58,000 bases of DNA, taken from assembly GCA_014529385.2 (NCBI GenBank), contig CM043959.1, positions 9,824,809 through 9,882,808 on the forward strand, in the 5' to 3' direction. Positions within the stretch are counted from its first letter, which is position 1. The number at the start of each line of letters is the position of its first letter. The notes under the pieces were generated by a model, which saw only the letters and a list, made by a program, of their open reading frames with translations, searched no databases and had not been told where the DNA came from. Origin of the DNA: Adiantum capillus-veneris. Lineage: Eukaryota; Streptophyta; Polypodiopsida; Polypodiales; Pteridaceae. Positions 46,977 through 57,240 of the stretch are shown here, piece after piece. Both the position numbers and the translations under genes were made by a program.

Positions 46977-47980
46977 AGTCTCAAAATTAGGCCTTGGACA
47001 CAATTTGGGTAGGATGTCTGGCAATTCTCGTCTTTTGGCTTTAATGTGTCAAAATTTGGTCAAATTTCCACTTTCCAGGTGAAAATAGGGTAGAACCTAC
47101 CTTCTAAACACACAAGTAACCTCATTTTTTCCAAAAGTGCCCAGATCACCCTGTAGACATCCTACATGTAGGATGTCTACTGCTTATTTTTTCAGACTGG
47201 AGTGTCTCTGATGCTTCCTTATGCTCTCAGCAAGTGCAATTATGCTTCACATTTGCAAAAAAAATGCAAACATCACTCAATTTAAGCCTTTTCTGAAATT
47301 TTACGTTTTCTGACTCTGCCTTTTGGCTTTTGGTCAACAAAAATAGGAAAAAACACTCAATTCAATATGTTACAAGGGTAAAACCAACCCTCTGAATCCA
47401 CTGGTAACCTGAGTTTCCCCAAATTCCCTACCAAAAGTGCCCTGGAGACATCCTACGCGTAGGATGTCTACTGTCTTAAAATGCAAATTGTTTCTGGTAG
47501 TAGTACTCCCTATACTCTGTAGAGCTCTCAGCAATAATCACAGAAACTTTTGGACTTCAAATCAACTTCCAAACACAATTTACTGTCTTTCCTCCTTAGC
47601 GTTTTCCACTTCTCTGATGAGCCTAATAGCAAATAAGACATGCATAAAGTACTCTAGATCAACAATCAAGATATCCTACTTACCCTATTGCTACTCATCA
47701 TGTGAGATGGCGATTTTGATGTCTTGGTTGCTTCCTGGCCTCACATGGACCCTCAAGTCAACCTACCACCACATCTACCACTCCAACTCCTACTCTCTAC
47801 GCCACAACCTAATACTACCTAAGACGGAAGATATGGGCTAGACACAAGCTCCCTAGACTCCTCCTAAGACCTAGGGAGTCCCCCACCCTCTTATCCAATC
47901 TAAATGTAAAATAGTACTCTGGCAAGTCAGAGGGACCTCTATCCTCAAGGACTACTCTTGTTCACCTACTTAGGGCCCTC
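46977..47980. repeat. Leader of the large element, part 2, with palindromes
   Basis: Continues the palindrome array cut by the nested element: half-site at about 47009-47016, perfect 24-bp palindromes at 47155-47178 and 47446-47469. From 47560 to 47980 non-repetitive leader leads to the PBS. The plus frame at 47437-47841 has no domain and is opposite to the element. Confidence 0.8.
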
Positions 47981-47999
47981 GTCCCCGGCAGCGGCGCCA
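47981..47999 (-). other. Primer-binding site (tRNA-Asp type) of the large LTR element
   Basis: The minus strand reads TGGCGCCGCTGCCGGGGAC. Plant tRNA-Asp ends in ...CCCCGGCAACGGCGCCA, so this matches with one mismatch (GCTG for GTTG). One spacer base (48000) separates it from an LTR end (...CTAGCA on the minus strand). This is the best anchor for calling the 34.4-48 kb ORFs and leader part of a single LTR element. Confidence 0.8.
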
Positions 48000-48000
48000 A

Positions 48001-49000
48001 TGCTAGACGGATACGCCGTGACGGACCTCACCATAGAGAGCTCACCTAATATATAATGTCAACTGAGGACGGATCTCGACCAACAGGCGCGTCGAAGCAA
48101 GCATAGGGTGTCAATCTACACTCGACCGACTCCTGACTAATTCCTACAGAGGTCTCTACCCAATGTCTAAGCTACAGCCTTCAAGAGTGCTTAAGAAGAG
48201 ATTTCCTACAACGCTTACAAGAGACAAACACCCATCAAAGAGTCTCAAAACACCACAGAACTTGAAGGAGACCCTAGTAACACCAATAGGTTGCTCTCCT
48301 AAGGTCCATGAACCAAAATCTCAACCCAAAACACCCGGTGCAAAATCGCGTAGGATAAATTTGCAGGTCATCGTTTTGGAAAACTAAAGTGCCTAATGTG
48401 TAGCTCTACTCAATGCAAACACGTGGATATGCTGAAATGCAGAAACGGACAACGTATGCTCACCGAATCACCAGATGAAGCTCATAGATGGAGCTCGCAA
48501 AACGGGACCGTATGTGCGCAATGTAGGTATTGGTTCGTAGCTCTCGTCGAGGGCAACACGCTACACTTCTCCTCATTCGATTCCGACCATTGGTACGCAC
48601 GTAGCGTCAAGAAGAAGCTCTCACTCTCTCTCGTACACAGTACGCTCACTCATAGACAATAGATCAGATTATTAGAAGTCCCCTTACAAAGCTTTAGGTT
48701 TTGGCTTATATACTAAGCCTTAGAAAACCTAATGTCTGACCAAAATGACCTTATTTGTCCCTAGGCTTCTATAGAGATTAATTACAACACCGTGAGCTGG
48801 ATTTGCTCATCCAACAAGCATCTGTGGCCAAAACACAATTGCTGACTTAAAATATGAAGTTCCCGTAAACATTACAAAAGTGGTCGTAATGGCTCAAAAT
48901 AATAATAACGGGATATTCGATGATGTCCATGAGCTTGTATCTCCACATTACAACATCCATCTTCGTCTTCATCACTTCCGCAGCACCTTTATTTGGAATC
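48001..49000 (-). repeat. 5' LTR of the large element (outer end not resolved)
   Basis: Begins TGCTAGACGG on the plus strand, i.e. ends CCGTCTAGCA on the minus strand next to the PBS. A TATA box (TATATAA) on the minus strand at 48707-48713 would start transcription toward the leader, giving an R-U5 of about 650-680 nt. I cannot see the outer terminus; the end coordinate is approximate. No second copy of this LTR is present in the window. Open frames inside (48163-48387, 48396-48662) have no domain. Confidence 0.6.
48707..48713 (-). promoter_or_regulatory. LTR TATA box
   Basis: TATATAA on the minus strand inside the LTR, oriented toward the PBS and ORFs. Confidence 0.5.
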
Positions 49001-49439
49001 TTTAGAGAATCTATGAGGAATCTTCATGGAATCTTTGTGGAAGCGTTGTCGAAAGGTTGACTCTGTCAACAATCTGCTGTGTAGCTTGTCATCAATATGG
49101 CATCACCAAACATATCTTCATAAATCTTTTATTGTCACCAAGTTTGTCTTCGTAAAATCAATTCTTTGATCAATCCTACATAGATCATAGACTCAAAAAA
49201 CGTAGTCATGAAAATTATTAGCATCGTTAGTAAAGTAATTACGTTCACAATGCCATAAGAGATGGTTCACGATGCCACTCTTTTGACGACATATATACAC
49301 ACGGACAACATATGGTACATAAAGTATGAACGTAAAAGTACAAGATGTGTGATTACGCGATGCAAATGACATGTGTATATACTACATAAATCGACATTTA
49401 TCAACGTAGTGATATCAATGAATATAATCAAAGTTTTAA
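49001..49439. other. AT-rich sequence, nothing recognised
   Basis: No coding frame, repeat or RNA signal is evident; it grades into the CATGGTATCA minisatellite. The outer LTR boundary of the large element may lie within it. Confidence 0.4.
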
Positions 49440-49970
49440 CAAAACATCATCATTGTAGCAATAAAATTAAATAAATCATCATGGTATCAACAAAAAGCAT
49501 CATGATACAACCGAGAATAACCATGGTATCACTGAGAATAACCATGGCATCACCGAGAATAACAATGGAATCAACGAAACAACATCATGGTATCACCGAG
49601 AATAACCATGGCATCAATGAAATATAATCATGGTATCACCGAGAATAACCATGGTATCAACGAAACAACATCATGGTATCACCAAGAATACCCATGGCAT
49701 CAATGAAACAACATCATGGTATCACCGAGAATAACCATGGCATCAACGAAACAACATCATGGTATCACCGAGAATAACCATGGTATCAACGAAATATCAT
49801 CATGGCATCAACGAAACAACATCATGGTATCACCAAGGATAACCATGGTATCAACGAAATATCATCATGGTATCACCGAGAATAGCCATGGTATCAACGA
49901 AATAACATCATGGTATCAATGAAATATCATCATGGTATCAATGAATATCACCATGATGAAAGTACTAACA
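49440..49970. repeat. CATGGTATCA minisatellite
   Basis: Alternating 20-22 bp units of the types CATGGTATCACCGAGAATAAC and CATGGTATCAACGAAACAAC, about 25 copies, with some ATCATCATGG variants. The plus frame 49716-49922 (HHGITENNHGINE) is repeat read-through. Confidence 0.92.
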
Positions 49971-50229
49971 AAACATCATCATGCTACCATCAAAATTTCT
50001 ATGGTATCAACAAGAGATTATCAATAAAACGATGTAAATTATATCTCTAGAAGAATACTTATACGAGAATCAAAGAATGAATATATCATATAACAAAAGA
50101 TCATGTACCAACAGTAGCTTGATAGAATTTGGACGATCATCAACAGCTCAACTCAATCGGAATGATATGTAACTGGCTTCTGCACCAAAGTTACATCAAT
50201 AACAAATATATGATTGATAAAGAGAAAAT
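49971..50229. other. Decayed minisatellite and AT-rich flank
   Basis: A few degenerate ATGGTATCAAC copies to about 50010, then AT-rich unique sequence. No gene. Confidence 0.5.
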
Positions 50230-50828
50230 ATAATTGAGAAGTTTTTAATTATGAGAAAAATCAAAAGCAAAACATAAAATTTGCTTTTCAAACATATTCG
50301 CAGTCTGAGAACGATAACCAAAAATTGATGCAAAATTTAGAGAAACTTTCTTCTGTAAAGTTGTAGACCACATCGATTTCGATGGCTGTGTCCAAAAACG
50401 ATAACTCAAAATCGGTGCAAAATTTGAAAAAACTTTATTCTGCAAATTTGTTTTCAATCAGGAGAAAAATTGAAAACAACAAACAAAAGTTGCTTTTTGG
50501 ACATGTACACAGTCCGAGAACATAACTCAAAATCAATGCAAAATATGAAAAAACTTTCTTCTGCAAAGTTGTAGACCACATTGATTGCGTTGCCCCTCAA
50601 CCGGGTAGTTTCTGCAAAATAGTTTTTAATTAGGAGAAAATTTGAAAACAAAAACCGAAATTTTCCTTTTAGACATGTACGCAGTCCGAGAACAATAACT
50701 CAAAATCGGTGCAGAATTTGGAAAAACTTTTTAGAGCAAAGTTGTAGACCACATTGATTTCGATGTCTCTAGCAGGTACTTTTTGCAAAATTGTTTTCAA
50801 TCAAGAGAAAAATTGAAAACAAAAATGT
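50230..50828. repeat. About 190-bp tandem repeat, three copies
   Basis: Units contain AGGAGAAAAATTGAAAACAA, GCTTTTTGGACATGTACAC, CAGTCCGAGAACAATAACTC, CTTTCTTCTGCAAAGTTGTA and GACCACATTGATTTCGATG. Copies lie near 50255-50460, 50460-50640 and 50640-50820. They adjoin the PBS of the short LTR and may be internal sequence of that element. Confidence 0.8.
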
Positions 50829-50830
50829 AC

Positions 50831-50843
50831 TGCTTTGATACCA
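50831..50843 (-). other. Primer-binding site of short LTR element
   Basis: The minus strand reads TGGTATCAAAGCA, an iMet-type PBS variant, abutting the LTR end CGACA with no spacer. Confidence 0.65.
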
Positions 50844-50985
50844 TGTCGAGAGAGAAGGAGATAGCACATGAATAGAACCCCAAAGTGTGTAGAATACACA
50901 CATGAGATGATGTATATATAGAGGGGACCTGGGTGCCATATATAAAGAAGCCATATATTGAGTAGCTTCACATATAAGCTCAACA
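50844..50985 (-). repeat. Short 142-bp LTR (copia- or TRIM-like)
   Basis: On the minus strand it begins TGTTGAGCTTATATG and ends CTCTCTCGACA (TG...CA, with near-inverted ends TGTTGAG/CTCGACA). Internal TATATATA on the minus strand at about 50912-50920 and an inverted repeat GTGTGTAGAATACACAC at 50886-50902. Only one LTR copy is seen in the window; a partner may have been lost. Confidence 0.65.
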
Positions 50986-51350
50986 CTCTCAATGAAAACA
51001 CCAGCGTCAGTAGCTGGCCGACTTTCGTGTTTGTTAGGATGTTTCGCCCCATCTGTGCTACGACTCGTTGGAACTCTACAAGCAACCTCTCTCTAACAAT
51101 CGCTGCCCATGCGATTGGCCCAAAGTTGGCCGAATGCAAAATATTTTGTTCTTTGGCCGAGATTGTGTAAGTTTTGGCTTGCAGCCAAATTGCCTCAAGA
51201 AACCAACGATAGACATCTCTTTTCGCTGTATCCGCAAGCCCTGAAAGCTTGTACTCTCCTTGAACTTTCAAGCCAAACTCTTGTTCAGCCTCTATAGCAA
51301 GGATCACATGTGATGCTCGCACCACACCATCACTGGGCAAACAACAGCAT
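50986..51350 (-). pseudogene. Unrecognised coding-like fragment, cut by the short LTR
   Basis: Frame reading PSDGVVRASHVILAIEAEQE, YKLSGLADTAKRDVYRWFLE, NFGPIAWAAIVRERLLVEFQ, with amphipathic helical character. Its last 55 codons are LTR sequence (50985 down to 50801), so the LTR inserted into it. No domain recognised; it may be part of a retroelement or a host gene. Confidence 0.4.
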
Positions 51351-51859
51351 CTTGAAATTCTCTCGGCTATCAGCTAGATTTACTGGTTATTAATCTGCAC
51401 CATGTCCCTAGTAGAGCGAGTTTCTCAATCAACGTTGTGGCCTGTGGGTGGACATGTATTCCTTGCTAATCCAGGTTGGCAAACACTCACAAGCGCAAAT
51501 CTTGCAGCCAGGCATCCACTCTGCGAAGCCCGAGCAACTGCACTGGAGTGAAGGGAATGCATTGCAACAGAGAAGCCGTCATGGTGGCGAAGAGACACAA
51601 AAGCAGCAAGAGATGAGGCAGGAGCACCTTGCGAGCGTGATGCAAAAATCATGAGGTTAGTATAAAGTATTGACTGCATGCACTAAACCCCTCACAAAGA
51701 GTTAATAGTGCGTGCCACGGTGTCGCAATCATCATTGCCCTTTTCTCGCTTTCCAAGATTGCATGCAAAAGAATTCTCAATCATGATTAAGGCAGCTTCT
51801 GGCTCTTGTACCACAGCAAAGGGACATTGAATTGAGGTAGGTGAAAAATAATGGGGTAA
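51351..51859. other. 3' flank of second Ty3 element, no LTR resolved
   Basis: Frames of both strands (51425-51679 minus, 51448-51654 plus) are low-confidence. The 3' LTR and PPT of the minus-strand element to the right should lie here, but I could not identify TG...CA ends. Confidence 0.35.
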
Positions 51860-52111
51860 TCAAAATCCATTCACCGGCACAGAAATCACCTCCCCCTGCA
51901 AATCCGCCAAGTAAAAAGAAGTGGGCCCGCATGCTTTATAAATCCAGAATGGTCCCGACCATCCTAATTTTAGCTTCCCACGCATCTTCCGAAGACGAGA
52001 ATTAAATACTAGGACCAACTCTCCCCGTCCGTGCTTTAAGGAGATCCAACCATTTCTTTTGCCTGGACTGCAGATCTTACACCACCGCAAAACTGTGCAA
52101 TCGCTCTTCAT
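51860..52111 (-). pseudogene. Integrase C-terminal domain
   Basis: FNSRLRKMRGKLKLGWSGPF and YKACGPTSFYLADLQGEVI resemble the GPF/Y module that follows Ty3/gypsy integrase cores. No chromodomain seen. Confidence 0.65.
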
Positions 52112-52253
52112 CTAATTCCTGCAAAACATCCAATTGATAAATTACAGAATCTTCCGGAAGAAGCTTATCCGTAATCAGCATCCGCAAAGGTGGAACCACA
52201 TGCTCCATTGGGGTAATTGCCTCCATACCAAATGCAAAGTTGAAAGGAGTCAA

Positions 52254-53231
52254 TCATGTTGCCACTTTATAAGCTATCTGATACGCCCATAATGTTGAAG
52301 GAAGCTTCACATCCCAATCCGTTCTATGCATATTCACTAACTTTGTTAGAATAAGAACCAATTTCTTATTAGTGGATTCCGCCCGCCCATTCGCTTGAGG
52401 GTAATATGAAGAAGATTTACTATGCAATAGAAAGTAAAACAGTAGCATTCTCTCCATCACCTTATTCAAAAAATGGCTATCCCGATCAGTAGCCAACTCA
52501 ATAGGGCAACCATATCTTGAAAAAACATCCTTATATGAACACCCAGCCAAAGAAACTGTAGTATTATCTTTCAAAGTCCATGCCTCCACCCATTTGGTAG
52601 CGTAATCTGTGGCTGTCAAGATATAATTATTACCCGTGTGAGCTGCCACTGGTTTAAAAGGCCCAATAAAATCCAATCCCCACTTTTGAAAAGGTTCCAA
52701 AGGAAATACCGGCTGAAAAGGCATTCTGGACATTTTAGTGGGTTGTCCCAACCGCTGACACACATCACACTGTTGCACATAACTTCTTGCATCCTGAAAC
52801 AATGTAGGCCACTATAATCCTGATTGTAGAACTTTCCTAGCCGTGATCAAGGCTGCAAATTGGCCCCCTCCAATGCCAGTATGGACTTCCTCCAAAATCA
52901 GTTCTTGTTCTTGTGGTAGAACACATCGAAGCAAGACCTCTGCAACCATATGATTATAGAGCTTCCCCATACTAATCTCCAAATTCTTGCTTCTGATAGC
53001 CATTTGTCTCCTTTGATGACTTGAGAAGAATGAAGGCATTTCTCCACTGTCGAGAAAATGAAACATCTCCTCATACGAAGTCCATGGAATGCTGGGTATG
53101 GCCCTTGGTTGTTGCGTAACTTTCATATCATTCGCAACATCTCTAGTTAAAAATAGAGACGCATGCAAAAATTCATCAACGACCCCTGTTAGCGGCTCAC
53201 CGAAATCTAACCTAGATAGGTAGTCAGTCAC
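52254..53231 (-). pseudogene. Integrase core and zinc domain (second Ty3 element)
   Basis: First part: DYLSRLDF (end of RNase H linker), EVHTGIGGGQFAALITARKV (HHCC His part). An in-frame TAG at 52812 then separates ARSYVQQCDVCQR (CxxC), WGLDFIGPF (first Asp), LATDRDSHF (second Asp) and ANGRAESTNKK (Glu). Catalytic D,D,E residues are all present; the ORF itself is not intact. Confidence 0.85.
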
Positions 53232-53276
53232 CGCATGCTGGGCTCCTCGACGATGTATGACCTCAAAATCAAATTC

Positions 53277-53558
53277 CTACAACAAGAGCACCCATCTGGT
53301 CAATCTCCCTGTCAAGTTTTGCTGGTGCACCAGATATAAAAGAGCCGAGTGATCCACATGAAAGAAAAATCGACGGCCCAACAGATAATGCCGGAATTTT
53401 TTCACTGAATAGATCATCCCTAAACATTCTCTTTCTGTCATTGAATAATTCATTTTTGCGGATGATAATCTTCTACTTGCGTAATAGACAGGTCGGAACC
53501 ACCCTTGACTTTGTTCCTGCATCAGCACACTGCCAATGGCCCGATCCAAAGCATCCAT
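53277..53558 (-). pseudogene. RNase H (second Ty3 element)
   Basis: MDALDRAIGSVLMQEQ, RPVYYASRRLSSAKMNYSMT, ECLGMIYSVKKFRHYLLGRR and FFHVDHSALLYL are the Ty3 RNase H landmarks. Ends at a stop before the integrase linker. Confidence 0.82.
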
Positions 53559-53843
53559 GAATACATGAAAATCCTGACTTTGGACAACTGAATTTTTAAT
53601 CTTGGAAAAGCCAGATCACATTCCTCCGTCCATTAAAAATCCTTAGAATGTGTTGCCTGATTAATAGGGATCGCCAAATGTGCGACAAACCTCAAGTGTC
53701 TCCCATTCCAACGAGCTTGACCCAAAAAGACTTGACACTGCTTTGAATTCACCGGTGGAGGCGCTTCCATAATTGCGGCTATTTTTATCCGGATCCATGG
53801 AGATGCCATCCTTAGATATTATATGACACAATAACCTTCCACT

Positions 53844-54494
53844 TCAGACTGCAAATGCACATTTGAGAGGATTTAAACTGAATTTTACCTCTCGACATTT
53901 CATAAAACATAACCGCAATTGTTTCAAATGCTCCAGCTGTGCTCCAAAAACACTGAGATCATCCAAAAAAACCCACATAAAATCTGTCAAATAGGGACCA
54001 AAAATTTGAAACATATCCCTTTGAAGAGTTGAGGGTGCATTCCTTTGTCCGAACCACATCACTATGCATGCAAAAACGTCCCATGCTATGATAAAGGCTG
54101 TTTTAGGCTGATCTCGCAATGCCATTCTAATTTGGTTATATCCACTAAACCCATCTAGAAAAGTATACATCTCATGCCCTGCCACATCATCCAAAATAGA
54201 ATCTAGAAATGGAAGAGGAAAGGAATCCGGAACTGTAGCTGCATTCAGCTTTCGATAATCCACACGGATTCAAATTTGCTTGTTTTTCTTTGGTACCACC
54301 ACAATGGGAGAAATCCACTCGGGATTATCAATAGGGTTAGTAAAACCCACTTCCAAAAGAATATTAATTTCCACCTTAATTTGCTTTGCCACATTCGGAT
54401 TCATCCTATAAGAATACTGCTTCACTAGCACCACATCCGGTTTCAGGTTAATAGAATGCTGATAAAACTTTGAATCCAATCCTTTCATATCCAC
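53844..54494 (-). pseudogene. Reverse transcriptase (second Ty3 element)
   Basis: Two frames: 54494-54270 (EVGFTNPIDNPEWISPIVVV) and 54263-53844 (MDYRKLNAATVPDSFPLPF, FLDGFSGYNQIRMA, FMWVFLDDLSVFG, RLCFMKCREVKFSLNPLKC). The FLDD catalytic box is present. They are separated by a stop at about 54268. Sequence 53559-53843, between RT and RNase H, is frameshifted RT thumb. Confidence 0.85.
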
Positions 54495-54680
54495 ATATTC
54501 CCATGCAAAAACATCTTTATATTCTATCAGTAAGCCAATTAAGTCTCCTCGGAAACTTGCCTCAAGCTGCTTATTAATATAAATGGGTTGAGATTCCGCT
54601 TGTTCCCCTAGAAAAACCTACTCCAATTCATCTTCCTTCACCTCTGTAATTTTCACCATCTGTGCTTCAAATGCACGTTC

Positions 54681-55290
54681 CTACTTAATATTATCCTCCA
54701 ATGATTTGGGACTACACCAAGCTTTCTGTTGCACCCCTGTCTTGGGTGAAACTCCTGTAGCCCCGAGAGAATTCGCCTCCAGAATCATAGAAATGTCGGC
54801 GAGGTACAAGGAAACTAAATCCGGGTTAGCCTTCAGAAGTTGTTCCTCTTCATCTTCTTCTAATCCTTCTATCATATTGATTATTTATGCTATCACCGGC
54901 CATGTTGCCTGAACGAGTTGCCTACATGTTCCCAACATCACCCGAACTTTCCTACGACCCTTTTTAACCGAAAGCATATTTTCCTCTCAATTGTGCTCTA
55001 CCCTAGCTTTTTTTAACCATGGTCTCCCAAAATAATGTGATAATCTTGGCTATGATCATGAATGTTCAAGACTACCAAAGAAAAAGCAAAAGATAGGCCA
55101 GCTACATCCTGAACAATGCCCCGAAGTAATCCGACTGGCTACACTCTTCTTTGATCTGCCATAAGGACTACAAAGGGTGCAGGTTCCCAATCACTAAGTC
55201 CAAAATGCTCGCAAGCTGCTTGAGTAATAATATTTACACCCGCTCTTCCATCTAATAGTACTCCCAGGGGATTCACCATGGAAAACTTAT
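54681..55290 (-). pseudogene. Protease region and linker (second Ty3 element)
   Basis: Reads VNPLGVLLDGRAGVNIITQA, CEHFGLSDWEPAPFVVLMAD, a TAG, then PVGLLRGIVQDVAGLSFAFS and DYHIILGRPW before a frameshift. The acidic linker at 54875-54681 (EGLEEDEEEQLLKANPDL) leads into RT. The LLDGRAG box corresponds to the aspartic protease active site, with Gly-Arg after the Asp, so it may be inactive. Confidence 0.65.
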
Positions 55291-55299
55291 TGAATCACG

Positions 55300-55861
55300 T
55301 AAGTGCAGGGGAGGGGGGGGGTTTTACAAGTTACATAAGCGTATAATTTAGGGGTAGGCCCCCAATAATTTATCTCCCAAGCTTAAAAATAAGGGAGGGG
55401 GGGTGTGTGTGTGTGGGGGGGGGGGGGGGGTTGGGGGAGGGGTGGGAGAAGTGAAAAAAGGGAAAAATGAGAGGAAGTTTTTGTGTTTCAAAATCATGGG
55501 TTCCCGAAAGAGTATGCCCTTGACCTTGCGAGTCAATAGCTACAAAGATACATGCAAGAACTAACATTGCTTTCTATCAATTTCGTGTTTTGGGATTATA
55601 GTTTATTTGCGCGGAGATGAAAGCTATAAAGAGTTTGTCTAGATGAAAATTTGCATGGAGAACCTAACACAACTTTATAACCATGTTTTTTGAGTAATTT
55701 AGATAGGTCAAAATTGGACGAGTAGCCAGAGTGCAGGCTAATTGGCCACATAGTTTGAAAGTCAAACTAAGATACATTGAGGGTACATGTAGTTATCAAT
55801 AGAAGTTCCTTAATATGTTGCCAGTCATTATGCTACACACTCTTTGACTAATTTTACTCAG
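55300..55861. repeat. G-rich low-complexity tract and unique flank
   Basis: Runs of G at 55311-55321 and 55411-55430 surround (GT)n, with GGTTGGGGGAGGGGTGGGAG following. The region could fold as G-quadruplex on the plus strand. It sits between protease and Gag-like parts of the decayed element, so it may be a later insertion or slippage expansion. The remainder to 55861 is AT-rich with no gene. Confidence 0.7.
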
Positions 55862-56402
55862 CTAGATCATGTGAGACCTAAATTTTATATGTAAGATAGG
55901 GGTATGATAGTTTTCTTCATTGATTGGCGTATAAGCATAGAAAGGGGGGTCATATTCCCTAATAGGAGTCATATATAGGGGTTTTATCAAAGTTGTCCAC
56001 TCGCAGGTGGCATCCCATTTTGTATATAGAGTGAATCCCCCGGGATAGTACCTTCTCAATGTATGTACCATGATATCTGACTGAAAGCTCCGGAATACAG
56101 GTATCCGTGATCCTATTTGCCGGAAACAACGGGGCTGACTCATCCCCCTCGTCTTCAGCTATCGCAATGTCCACTTCCCTCAGCTCTTTGGACTTCTGGC
56201 TTAGCAAGGCATTATGAAAATCCGGAACCAATTGCAGTAGTGAACCCAAAGATACTTGTATTGGCGATTTGAGATCTTTATTAATGTGGCATGTATGAGA
56301 ACTTTTATTCTTAACTTGACAAAACTCGATTATCATATATAAGCTTGACAAAACAATCAATATTGATGTAGCATGGCCCGATTTTACATTATCACTTGAC
56401 AA
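55862..56402 (-). pseudogene. Pre-protease Gag-like fragment (second Ty3 element), frameshifted
   Basis: One frame (56402-55959) contains LKSPIQVSLGSLLQLVPDFH and KSKELREVDIAIAEDEGDES; the coding signal then moves to another frame (ending 55862) with PVFRSFQSDIMVHTLRRYYP, GGFTLYTKWDATCEW and YDPPFYAYTPINEENYH. The first part resembles the segment that precedes protease in related plant elements. Moderate confidence only. Confidence 0.45.
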
Positions 56403-56780
56403 TATTCTACTCGATCAAACATCACTTGACAAAACAATCAATATGCTCGATCAATATGCATGGCTCAATAGAATATTCTTGAATTGATAGCATCAGGACT
56501 TGATAATGTAGATAGTAATATGAGCGGTAATAGTCCCGTCCCCTTCTCTCTTTTTTGGACAACCCATTTTGGACTTTCCCTCTACAAAGAGTGGTAAAAA
56601 GCCACAAAAACATTTTCATAGTCTCATAGTGGATCGTCACAAAACTTTAAGGGAAGCTTCATTAACCCTAAGGGGAAAAGTCTACAAAGTCTAGTTTCAT
56701 TCTGGAAAGATACATGGATCATGATGGTGATTCCCTACTTTTTGATGTCAAAGGGCTCTCCGCGCCTCTCTCTTTCTCTC
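56403..56780. other. AT-rich sequence, nothing recognised
   Basis: Short local repeats of CTTGACAA(A/T)A(C/T)AATCAATAT occur at 56345-56460. No coding, RNA or LTR signal is seen. Confidence 0.4.
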
Positions 56781-57240
56781 TCTGCCTCTCCCAGTATGCC
56801 TATCTACATAGGCGACCATTGACGAAGCTCTTGAGAGATTGCTGCAAGACTTTCTCCTCACTTTTTTTGGACTTTACTCTTTTCCTTTACCTCATTTTAT
56901 TTTGTATCCAGACATTGGGCTCGATTCACACGGATTGTCTCAGTTAAATGGCTTCATATGTAAATTTGGCCTTTTGAAGTAGAGTAATATAACATTTCAT
57001 TTAGTTTCGTTCTATTTTTCTTGCCCCTCCCAAAATGACTACCTACCGAGGTAGTTATTGATGAACCTATGGAGCGACCCTTACAATACTTTCTCAGACG
57101 ATGGCCAATGCACAACATCCTCGGGCATTGACACCGACACTGATGACGAATTTTTCAATATTTCATTTTCTTTTGTACCTAGACGTTGTATTGGATCCAT
57201 AAGGATTGTATCAATTTGGTCTCATAAGCTTTTTTGCTGA
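56781..57240. repeat. Diverged about 240-bp tandem duplication
   Basis: Segment 56790-56945 (CTACATAGGCGACCATTGACG; CATTTTATTTTGTATCCAGA; CACGGATTGTCTCAG) is a diverged copy of 57035-57225 (CTACCGAGGTAGTTATTGATG; CATTTTCTTTTGTACCTAGA; TAAGGATTGTATCAA). Similarity is clear but low. Open frames here have no domain. Confidence 0.55.

Larger units (their letters stand above)
51860..56402 (-). mobile_element. Decayed Ty3/gypsy element without recognisable LTRs
   Basis: Minus-strand order 5' to 3': pre-protease Gag-like fragment (56402-55862), protease (about 55290-54890), RT (54494-53844), RNase H (53558-53277), integrase (53231-52254), integrase C-terminus (52111-51860). PR-RT-RH-IN order is that of Ty3/gypsy. 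Many stops and frameshifts separate the pieces. The protein sequences differ clearly from the chromovirus-like element, so this is a different lineage; the protease motif LLDGRAGVNII replaces DSG/DTG. Confidence 0.82.

Noticed and set aside
47437-47841. 134-codon plus-strand frame in the leader
   Set aside because: Opposite strand to the element, spans a palindrome and has no recognisable domain.
50801-50985. C-terminal part of the 179-codon minus frame as protein
   Set aside because: This part is LTR sequence including its TATA box; only the portion right of 50986 is coding-like.
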